From contig NZ_SDVA01000004.1 in the NCBI RefSeq assembly GCF_004153545.1, forward strand, positions 160,229-224,228: a stretch of DNA of 64,000 nucleotides, given 5' to 3'. Within the stretch, counting starts at the first letter, position 1. Every line of letters starts with the position of its first letter. Below are positions 41,296 through 49,530 of this stretch, piece by piece. The position numbers and the translations under genes are program-made. Source of the stretch: Serinicoccus sediminis. GTDB taxonomy: Bacteria > Actinomycetota > Actinomycetes > Actinomycetales > Dermatophilaceae. The notes beneath the pieces were generated by a model. The model did not search any database. It had not been told where the DNA came from and saw nothing but the letters and a program-made list of their open reading frames with translations.

Positions 41296-42276
41296 GTGAC
41301 GACGCACTCGCCACTGTTCACGCTGGAGGCCGACGCCGCCCGCCAGCCCCAGCCAGCCCCGCTGCTGCTGGTGTCGCTGGAGGGTTTCCTCGACGCCGGT
41401 CAGGTGCGGTCCACGCTCGCCGAGCACCTGCTCGACACCCTCGAGCACGAGGTGGTGGCCACCTTCGACGTGGACGAGCTGGTGGACTACCGCTCGCGCC
41501 GGCCGCTCATGACCTTCGACTCCGACCACTACACCGACTACGACGACCCCTCCCTGGTCCTGTACCGCGTCGTCGACGCCGCCGGGGAGCCGTTCCTGCT
41601 CCTGCACGGCATCGAGCCGGACTACCGCTGGGAGGCGTTCGTCGACGCGGTCCGCCAGCTGGGGCTCGCCTTCGGGGTGCGCCGCATGGTCAGCGCGCAC
41701 GGCATCCCGATGGCCGTCCCGCACACCCGGCCGGTGGGCACCACCCGCTTCGCCAGCGACAACAGCGTGCTGGGCGACTACACGCCGCTCTTCGGCCAGG
41801 TGCGCATCCCGTCCAGCGCGGACTCCCTGCTGCACCTGCGCCTCGCCGAGTCCGGGCTGCTGACCATGGGCGTGGCCGTCCACGTGCCGCACTACCTCGC
41901 CGAGACGCAGTTCGGTGACGCGGTGGTGGCGGCGGCGGACGCCATCATGGACCTCAGCGGGCTCGTGCTGCCGACCGCCGACCTGGTGGCGATGGCGGGG
42001 CTGACCCGGGGCCGGATCGAGGAGGAGCTGGCCACCAACGACGAGGCTCGCGAGGTCGTCGAGGGGCTGGAGAAGAGGTACGACCACTTCGTCGAGGGCC
42101 AGCGGCGCCGGAGCCTGCTGGCGGCCGAGGTGGCCAACCTGCCCAGCGCCGAGGAGATCGGTGCGCAGTTCGAGGCGTTCCTGCGCGACCCGGACTCGGT
42201 CGACGAGGACGACGGCGGCGACGACGAGGGTCCGACGCCGCCGGCCGAGGATCAGGACGGCGGCGGAAGGTCGTAG
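41296..42276 (+). CDS. PAC2-family protein
   Basis: Member of the PAC2 (proteasome assembly chaperone 2) family, 326 residues. GTG 41296 follows GAGAGGAG. Typical features are LLLVSLEGFLDAGQV near the start, TFDVDELVDYRSRRP, and the AHGIPMAVPHTRP stretch. A Tyr/His-bearing segment (VAVHVPHYLAETQFGD) follows and an acidic tail ends the chain. Actinobacterial PAC2 proteins are widespread; a role in assembly of the Pup-proteasome is only suggested by homology. The gene overlaps the convergent 42252-42887 gene by 25 bp at its end. Confidence 0.85.
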   Translation: MTTHSPLFTLEADAARQPQPAPLLLVSLEGFLDAGQVRSTLAEHLLDTLEHEVVATFDVDELVDYRSRRPLMTFDSDHYTDYDDPSLVLYRVVDAAGEPFLLLHGIEPDYRWEAFVDAVRQLGLAFGVRRMVSAHGIPMAVPHTRPVGTTRFASDNSVLGDYTPLFGQVRIPSSADSLLHLRLAESGLLTMGVAVHVPHYLAETQFGDAVVAAADAIMDLSGLVLPTADLVAMAGLTRGRIEEELATNDEAREVVEGLEKRYDHFVEGQRRRSLLAAEVANLPSAEEIGAQFEAFLRDPDSVDEDDGGDDEGPTPPAEDQDGGGRS

Positions 42277-42887
42277 CGGGGGCCGGTGGGTGCATCGGTC
42301 GCGGTCGTGCGGGCCCGGCTGCCGCCGGGTGCGGCGGTATGCCGCAGCGCCGGCGTGTAGGCACCGGGGTCCGGGCCGCGCTCGACGGTCTCGCGACGGC
42401 GGGCCAGCAGGGCCAGGGCGCCGCAGGCCAGCCCCAGGGGGAGCAGCAGCAGGCCGAGGGTGAGGCCGGTGCCGCCGCGCAGGCCGGTGGGGGCCGTGGC
42501 CGGACCGTACGGCCCGGCGTAGAGCGCGTCCGCCATGTCGCAGACCAGCGCCCCCGTGCTGCCGGCCTGGCCGGGCCCCGTGCGCGCGACCTCGTGGAAG
42601 TCCTGCCCCGCGACCCGGGTGGTGAAGTCCTGCTCCGGGCGCAGCAGCAGCGTGTCGCCCACCGTGCAGGCGGTCCTCTCCCGGGTCTGCGGCGACCGCG
42701 ACCAGACCGACATGCCCTCCGGCGGCACGCTCACGTGCTGCCCGGGGACCACCCCGACCATGTCGGGGTCGTCGCGACCCGCGGTGCCGACGACCCCGAG
42801 GCCCAGCAGCACCAGACCGACGAGGCACAGCAGGGCGGCCAGGGGCCAGAGCAGCCCGGCTCCGGCCGTCCGCCGGCGTGACGTCAT
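42252..42887 (-). CDS. Two-helix membrane protein with Cys-pair ectodomain
   Basis: Unknown function, 211 residues. Topology is as in the genes at 11479 and 12300: helix about 12-35, an ectodomain of ~100 residues with cysteines in TACTVGDTLLL and ALVCDMAD, helix about 145-167, then a Pro/Thr/Arg-rich tail. The ectodomain segment DFHEVARTGPGQAGSTGALVC matches the position of the second Cys motif of its paralogs (split here for brevity: DFHEVARTG, ALVC). TAGGTT ends 7 bp before the ATG and there is no ribosome site, so the mRNA is likely leaderless. The 3' end overlaps the PAC2 gene. Confidence 0.7.
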   Translation of the reverse strand: MTSRRRTAGAGLLWPLAALLCLVGLVLLGLGVVGTAGRDDPDMVGVVPGQHVSVPPEGMSVWSRSPQTRERTACTVGDTLLLRPEQDFTTRVAGQDFHEVARTGPGQAGSTGALVCDMADALYAGPYGPATAPTGLRGGTGLTLGLLLLPLGLACGALALLARRRETVERGPDPGAYTPALRHTAAPGGSRARTTATDAPTGPRYDLPPPS

Positions 42888-42894
42888 ACCGCGC

Positions 42895-42900
42895 AACCTA
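42895..42900 (-). promoter_or_regulatory. -10 element for leaderless mRNA
   Basis: TAGGTT on the minus strand (TANNNT) ends 7 bp before ATG 42887; no Shine-Dalgarno is present. Confidence 0.4.
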
Positions 42901-42956
42901 ACCCACCGCGTGTCAGGATGAGCGCGATGCTGAGCCCCGAGAAGAGGAGAGACGCC

Positions 42957-43673
42957 GTGGCTGGACCTGAGTCCGACGTGGCCGTGAAGCCCGACCCCGA
43001 GCTGGAGGAGGGCGGCCGGCTGGATGCCCTGGCGAACGCCTTCATCGGCAAGCTGCTGGACTTCGGCGTGGACGGCATCGGTCCGTTGCAGTCCTCCAGC
43101 GAGGTCCTGGCCCGGGTGCGGCGCAAGCACGGCGACGACCGTGACCAGGTGGTCGACGCCATCGTCTCCGAGCACATCCGCAAGGGTGCGGTCGGCGGTT
43201 TCGTCACCGGCGTGGGGGGCATCTTCACCATGCCGGTGGCCATCCCGGTCAACGTGCTCGAGTTCTACACCTTCGCCACCCGCATGGTCGCCGCCATCGC
43301 CGAGGAGCGGGGCTACGACGTGAGCAGCCGGTCCACCCGGTCCGCCGTCCTGCTCTCGCTCGTGGGTGCGGACGCGGACGAGCTCATGCGCAAGGCCGGG
43401 GTCACCACGGCCATGGGGATGACCGGGTCCGGGCGGCTGGCCAGGCTGGCGACGTCCCGGATGCCCAAGGCCGCGGCCATGATGGTCAACAAGGCCGTCG
43501 GGTTCCGGCTGCTGACGGCCGTCGGTGGGCGGGCCCTGGGCCGGGTCGTCCGTTTCGTCCCGGTGGCGGGGGGCGTCATCGGTGCCGGGCTGGACGGCTA
43601 CCTCATGAAGCGCATCGCCGACCACGCGCGCCGCGAGTTCACCGACCGGCAGGCGGACGCCTCCGCCGGCTGA
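42957..43673 (+). CDS. EcsC-like/DUF697-like protein
   Basis: Protein of 238 residues. I start at GTG 42957 because AAGAGGAGAG lies just upstream; an ATG at 42918 is an alternative without one. After an acidic tail the body has the EcsC-type pattern. This is a Gly-rich amphipathic segment GAVGGFVTGVGGIF, then PVNVLEFYTFATRMVAAIAEERGYD, and near the end a second Gly-rich hydrophobic stretch (FVPVAGGVIGAGLDGY). It may associate with the membrane. EcsC is encoded with an ABC transporter in Bacillus, but there is none here; function is unknown. Confidence 0.7.
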   Translation: MAGPESDVAVKPDPELEEGGRLDALANAFIGKLLDFGVDGIGPLQSSSEVLARVRRKHGDDRDQVVDAIVSEHIRKGAVGGFVTGVGGIFTMPVAIPVNVLEFYTFATRMVAAIAEERGYDVSSRSTRSAVLLSLVGADADELMRKAGVTTAMGMTGSGRLARLATSRMPKAAAMMVNKAVGFRLLTAVGGRALGRVVRFVPVAGGVIGAGLDGYLMKRIADHARREFTDRQADASAG

Positions 43674-43676
43674 GGG

Positions 43677-43685
43677 TTATCCACA
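43677..43685 (+). promoter_or_regulatory. Perfect DnaA box
   Basis: TTATCCACA is the strict DnaA consensus. It lies 51 bp before the DUF4192 start and just after the previous stop. It could give DnaA-dependent control; one box alone is not an origin. Confidence 0.45.
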
Positions 43686-43735
43686 GATCGCGAGCGGGTC
43701 CGCCACGGCGGGCCCGCTCGCGGCACGCTGGGGGT

Positions 43736-45022
43736 ATGACCGACCACGAGCCCGGGGGGCGCTCGCCGGAGCCCGACCTCCCCGACACCACGTCCACCAC
43801 CGACACCACGTCCACCACCGCCGCTGGCGCGGCGTCCACCGATACCGCGGGCACCGCTGACGCGGTCTGCACCCCCGCCCCGGCGCAGGACCCTCCGCTG
43901 CGGCTCGCCGGTGCCGGCCAGATGCTGGCCGTCCTGCCGCACCTGCTCGGCTACCGCCTGGAGCGCAGCCTCGTCGTCGTGGTGACCGCCCTGCGGCCGC
44001 GCTCCTCGCTGGGCGAGCTGGTCTTCACCGGGAGGATCGACCTGCCGGCGACCCACCACCTGGACGCCGCCCTGGGCACCCTGGGCTTCTCGGTGAAGCA
44101 GACGGTGGACTCGGCCCCGGGGGTCACCCTGCTGACGGTCGTCGGCTACGACCTGCCCGCGCGACCGGACGGCGAGGTCGACGACGACGCGGTGACCGCC
44201 CTGCTGGAGGCGTCCCGTCGGTTGGCCGACGCGACCGGGAGCCACGTGCACGATCTCCTGATCGTCCGGGGTGTCCGCGACGGCCGCGAGCTGTGCCCGG
44301 TGGTCTCCGGGGGAGACGACGCCACCGAGGGTGGGTGTCGCTGGGAGCCCGTGCCCCCTGCCCGGGACGTGCCCGCGGCGGCGGACCTCGTCCTGCACGG
44401 CCGCTCGGTGCTGCCGTCGCGGTCGGCGGTCGCCGACGTGGTGCGGCGGCGCGACGAGGCCGCGACCGGAGCCACCGAGGTGGCCCTGAGCCTGCTCGAC
44501 CTCGCCCCCGACCGGATGGACCACCCCGCGGCGCTGCAGGCCTTCGCCGACTGGGTCCACCGCGGCACCGCGCCGACGGCCCGTGAGCGGGCCTGCATCG
44601 CCCTGGTGCTGCACGACCGGTGGGTGCGCGACGCCGTGCTGGCGCGCTGGCTGCCCGACCTCGACTGGGTCGCGGACGTGCCGCTCCCGGAGGACCTCGG
44701 CGCGGTGGCCCGGCAGCTCCGGCCGTGGCCCACCACGGCATACCAGGAGGGGCTGGACCGGTTGCTCACCCTCGTGTCGCAGGTGCCCCGCGACCTCGGG
44801 GGCCCGCTGCTCACGCTCGCAGCGATGGTCGCCTGGACGCGGGGGGACGGGACCGTCGCCAACGAGGCCTGCGACCTGGCCCTGGAGGTCGACCCCGGCT
44901 CCCGGCTGGCGGGTCTGCTCCGCCGGGCGCTCGAGGTCGGGCTGCGCCCGCCCCGGCCCGCGGGCGTGCGGCGAGCCGACCGACGCGCCGGGGGGCGACC
45001 GGGCGGGCGACCGGCGGCCTGA
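43736..45022 (+). CDS. DUF4192 protein
   Basis: Actinobacterial conserved protein of 428 residues, function unknown. ATG 43736 has no ribosome site. A Thr/Asp/Ala-rich tail of ~50 residues leads to the DUF4192 opening, AGAGQMLAVLPHLLGYRLERS, which is diagnostic (shown in part: QMLAVLPHLLGY). Later segments include VHDLLIVRGVRDG and a helical C-terminus. A perfect DnaA box lies upstream. The last ~25 residues are Arg/Gly-rich. Confidence 0.85.
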   Translation: MTDHEPGGRSPEPDLPDTTSTTDTTSTTAAGAASTDTAGTADAVCTPAPAQDPPLRLAGAGQMLAVLPHLLGYRLERSLVVVVTALRPRSSLGELVFTGRIDLPATHHLDAALGTLGFSVKQTVDSAPGVTLLTVVGYDLPARPDGEVDDDAVTALLEASRRLADATGSHVHDLLIVRGVRDGRELCPVVSGGDDATEGGCRWEPVPPARDVPAAADLVLHGRSVLPSRSAVADVVRRRDEAATGATEVALSLLDLAPDRMDHPAALQAFADWVHRGTAPTARERACIALVLHDRWVRDAVLARWLPDLDWVADVPLPEDLGAVARQLRPWPTTAYQEGLDRLLTLVSQVPRDLGGPLLTLAAMVAWTRGDGTVANEACDLALEVDPGSRLAGLLRRALEVGLRPPRPAGVRRADRRAGGRPGGRPAA

Positions 45023-45067
45023 GGTGTAGCCTCGCGGCAAGTCTCGTCACGCAGGAGGGCGCCGCCC

Positions 45068-45475
45068 ATGTCGATCATCGTTGGCTACATCCCCACCCGC
45101 GAGGGCAGGGCGGCGCTCGTCGCCGCCCGCACCGAGGCGCTGCTGCGCAAGGTGAAGCTCATCGTGGTGAACTCGCACCGGGGTGGCCGCGACTTCGACG
45201 CGGGGGAGGCGCGGCGCTTCGAGGAGGAGCTGGCCGCGGTGGGCGAGGAGCTGGACGGCGCGGGCGTGGAGCACGAGGTGCGGGCGCTGGCCAGGGGCAA
45301 CGAGCCGGCCGAGGACCTCATCGAGGTGGCCGCGGACACCGACGCCCACCTCATCGTCATCGGGCTGCGCCGCCGCACGCCCATCGGCAAGCTCATCCTC
45401 GGTTCCAACGCCCAGCGGATCCTCCTCGAGGCGCAGTGCCCGGTGCTGGCGGTCAAGGCCGGCGAGGGCGACTGA
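45068..45475 (+). CDS. Universal stress protein, UspA family
   Basis: Single Usp domain, 135 residues. ATG 45068 follows CAGGAGG. The fold is clear: MSIIVGYIPTREG at the first strand, and the nucleotide-loop region IGLRRRTPIGKLILGSNA, which keeps the G-x2-...-G-x-S pattern of ATP-binding members in slightly altered form. The last strand is CPVLAVK. The partner and signal are unknown. TAGCCT at 45027-45032 may be its -10. Confidence 0.88.
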   Translation: MSIIVGYIPTREGRAALVAARTEALLRKVKLIVVNSHRGGRDFDAGEARRFEEELAAVGEELDGAGVEHEVRALARGNEPAEDLIEVAADTDAHLIVIGLRRRTPIGKLILGSNAQRILLEAQCPVLAVKAGEGD

Positions 45476-45537
45476 GCCGTCCGTGGGGCCCGTCCTCCGG
45501 GCCGTCGCGGGTGTCCGCGCAGGTCTGCACCGCCCCG

Positions 45538-45571
45538 GGGAATGTGCGGAGGGGGGTGCAGGTTTTATAAT
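45538..45571 (+). promoter_or_regulatory. Composite promoter of the principal sigma factor gene
   Basis: TATAAT at 45566-45571 is a perfect -10, rare at this G+C, without a good -35. Overlapping it, GGGAAT (45538-45543), exactly 18 bp, and GTT (45562-45564) match the SigR consensus GGGAAT-N18-GTT. In Streptomyces hrdB is a known SigR target, so both parts are plausible. Confidence 0.6.
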
Positions 45572-45583
45572 GGTATGAGCCGC

Positions 45584-45599
45584 GTGCCGCACCCGGCAC
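45584..45599 (+). other. Leader hairpin of the sigma factor mRNA
   Basis: GTGCCG and CGGCAC pair around CACC, just after the predicted transcription start. It may stabilise the ~100-nt leader. Confidence 0.3.
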
Positions 45600-45682
45600 C
45601 GATCTCCACTTCTTGAGCCGTGTCGGGTTCCGTCATGCCCGCTGCGCCACACCTGCTGCCTCAGAGAGAGTTGGTCCACCCC

Positions 45683-47317
<1,635 letters not shown>

Positions 47318-47327
47318 GCCCGTCCCC

Positions 47328-47370
47328 ACGAGCCCGACCATCCGGCGACCTGCCGGGCGGTCGGGCTCGT
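47328..47370 (+). terminator. Terminator of the sigma factor gene
   Basis: A perfect 12-bp stem (47328-47339 with 47359-47370) encloses a second stem, CCGGC/GCCGG. It begins 11 bp after the stop. Confidence 0.75.
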
Positions 47371-47529
47371 CGCGTCACCGGCGTCGGTCCGGCAGCGGTG
47401 CGCTCCGGACGTCCTGGAGCGACCGCGCCGACGCCATACCAGGACCCGTGTCGCTTGCGCGCGCATCCTTCGCTGTCGCCACGTAGCCTCGCCGGGGTCA
47501 TAGTCGACCGATGTGAAGGACTGATGTGT

Positions 47530-47928
47530 ATGCGCACCGTACGTCGCACCACCGCCGCGAGCGGACTCCTCCTGGCAGGTTCGCTCCTGGTCGCGTCCCC
47601 GGCCAGCGCCGACCACGGCTACGACCTGAACTGCGCCGACTTCGCCACCCAGGCGGAGGCGCAGGGGCACTTCCTGGCGCACGCGGACGACCCCGACGGC
47701 CTGGACGCCGACGACGACGGGATCGCCTGCGAGACCTACTTCGGCGGGGGCAGCGCCACCGTCCCGTCGGGGGAGGAGGACCAGATGGCCGCCATGCCCC
47801 AGGGCGGTGTGGCCACGGGCGGGGGCCCCACGGCGGGACCCGAGAACCTCGGCCTCATCGCCGCGGGCGGCCTGGCCGTCCTGGTGGGGACCGGTGGGTT
47901 GGTCGTGGCCCGACGCCAGGCCCGGTGA
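47530..47928 (+). CDS. Secreted Excalibur calcium-binding protein
   Basis: Surface protein of 132 residues. ATG 47530 is preferred over ATG 47524 because AAGGA ends 9 bp before it. A signal peptide (RRTTAASGLLLAGSLLV ... ASA) ends near residue 28. The Excalibur domain follows, with NCADFATQAEAQ and the loop DADDDGIACE; its two cysteines and Asp-rich loop resemble the EF-hand-like calcium site. The C-terminus has a Gly-rich helix and ends RRQAR, so the protein is probably membrane-anchored. Excalibur domains are common in secreted actinobacterial and Bacillus nucleases, but no nuclease is fused here. Confidence 0.82.
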   Translation: MRTVRRTTAASGLLLAGSLLVASPASADHGYDLNCADFATQAEAQGHFLAHADDPDGLDADDDGIACETYFGGGSATVPSGEEDQMAAMPQGGVATGGGPTAGPENLGLIAAGGLAVLVGTGGLVVARRQAR

Positions 47929-47949
47929 CCTAGCAGGACCGCACGACGT

Positions 47950-47980
47950 CGCCCCCGCTCCGCAGGACGGAGCGGGGGCG
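47950..47980. terminator. Bidirectional hairpin terminator
   Basis: A perfect 13-bp stem (47950-47962 with 47968-47980) has a CAGGA loop; ACGTC/GACGT outside extends it with a small bulge. It serves the convergent Excalibur and zwf genes. Confidence 0.75.
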
Positions 47981-48015
47981 CCGACGTGTCCAGCCCCGGG
48001 GAAGGCTGCGCGGCC

Positions 48016-49461
48016 TCAGTTGCGCTGGCCCTGGCCCGACGACTCGCGCCACTGCCGCTCGAAGGGCAGCCGCCAGGTGAAGGGGGTGATGAGCTGGTGG
48101 ATCTGGTTGGGCCCCCAGGACCCCTTCTGGTAGGGCCGCACCACGGGCGGGTTGTCCAGCAGCGGCTGGCTGATCTCCCACAGCCGCTCGATGCCGGACG
48201 CGGTGACGAAGAGCGTGCGGTCGCCGCGGGCCGCGTCGTAGATGAGCCGCTCGTAGGCCTCGAGCACGCTGCCGGCCCAGTCGGTGTCCTGCATGGAGAA
48301 CTGCATCGACAGCTTGTCCAGCTTCATCCCCGGCCCGGGCCGCTTGCCGTAGAAGCTCAACGACATCCGGGCCCGGTCGGCCAGGTCGAAGGTCAGGTGG
48401 TCCGGCCCGTGGTCGCCCACCCCCGACCCGGGCGGGAACATCGACTGCGGCGGCTCCCGGAACGCGATGGAGATGATGCGGGCGCCCTCGGCCAGCTGCT
48501 TGCCGGTCCGGAGGTAGAACGGCACGCCGGCCCAGCGCCAGTTGTCGACGAAGCACTTGAGCGCCACGAAGGTCTCGGTCTGGCTCTCGTCGCTGACGCC
48601 GCTCTCGTCGCGGTAGCCGACGTACTGGCCGCGGACGACGTCGCTGGATTCCAGCGGCAGCATCGACCGGAAGACCTTGTTCTTCTCCCGGCTGATCGCC
48701 TTGGGCTCCAGCGACGTGGGCGGCTCCATGGCGGTGAACGCCAGGATCTGGAACAGGTGGGTGACCACCATGTCGCGGTAGGCGCCGGTCTGCTCGTAGA
48801 AGTCGCCCCGCTGCGACAACCCCAGGGTCTCGGGCACGTCGATCTGGATGTGGTCGATGTGGTTGCGGTGCCAGATCGGCTCGAACAGCCCGTTGGCGAA
48901 CCGGAAGGCCAGGATGTTCTGCGCCGGCTCCTTGCCCAGGAAGTGGTCGATGCGGAAGATCTGGTCCTCGTCGAACACCTCGTGGAGCCGCCCGTTGAGC
49001 TCGACGGCCGAGGCGTAGTCGGTGCCGAACGGCTTCTCCATGATGATCCGGCTGCGCTCGACCAGCCCGGCCGAGGCGATGGTGCCGACCGCCTTCAGCG
49101 CCGCCCTCGGGGGCACCGACAGGTAGTGCAACCGCAGCGGCTCACCGCCCCCGAGCTGCTCCTCGCTGCGGTCCACCGCCGAGCGCAGCGCGTCCGGCCC
49201 GGCCGAGCCGGGCACGTAGTCCAGGTGCTGGGCGAAGTCGCGCAGGTCGGAGTTCTCGGCCTCGCGCACGCTGAACTCCTTGACCGCCTCCAGCGCCAGG
49301 TCGCGGAACTCGTCCGCCGACAGGTCGTCGAGCGAGGTTCCGACGACCCGCAGGTCGTCGACGAGCCCGGAGAGGAAGAGGTGCAGCACGCCCGGGATGA
49401 GCTTGCGGCGGGCCAGGTCGCCGGTGGCACCGAAGAGGACGACGGTCAGTGGGGCGGTCAT
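48016..49461 (-). CDS. zwf: Glucose-6-phosphate 1-dehydrogenase
   Basis: Oxidises glucose-6-phosphate to 6-phosphogluconolactone with NADP, the entry to the pentose phosphate pathway. It has 481 residues, full length. FGATGDLARRK (residues 10-20) is the coenzyme motif, EKPFGTD the conserved Lys-Pro turn, and RIDHFLGKE the active-site signature with the catalytic His. ATG 49461 has only a weak ribosome site. No opcA, tal or pgl gene is adjacent, unlike the usual actinobacterial zwf-opcA cluster, so this may be a stand-alone or second copy. Confidence 0.95.
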   Translation of the reverse strand: MTAPLTVVLFGATGDLARRKLIPGVLHLFLSGLVDDLRVVGTSLDDLSADEFRDLALEAVKEFSVREAENSDLRDFAQHLDYVPGSAGPDALRSAVDRSEEQLGGGEPLRLHYLSVPPRAALKAVGTIASAGLVERSRIIMEKPFGTDYASAVELNGRLHEVFDEDQIFRIDHFLGKEPAQNILAFRFANGLFEPIWHRNHIDHIQIDVPETLGLSQRGDFYEQTGAYRDMVVTHLFQILAFTAMEPPTSLEPKAISREKNKVFRSMLPLESSDVVRGQYVGYRDESGVSDESQTETFVALKCFVDNWRWAGVPFYLRTGKQLAEGARIISIAFREPPQSMFPPGSGVGDHGPDHLTFDLADRARMSLSFYGKRPGPGMKLDKLSMQFSMQDTDWAGSVLEAYERLIYDAARGDRTLFVTASGIERLWEISQPLLDNPPVVRPYQKGSWGPNQIHQLITPFTWRLPFERQWRESSGQGQRN

Positions 49462-49530
49462 GGGTCACCACTCTGTCGTCTCCCGCTGCCCGACGCCACC
49501 CCGGGCCCGGGACGGCGGTGCCGGGGCCGG

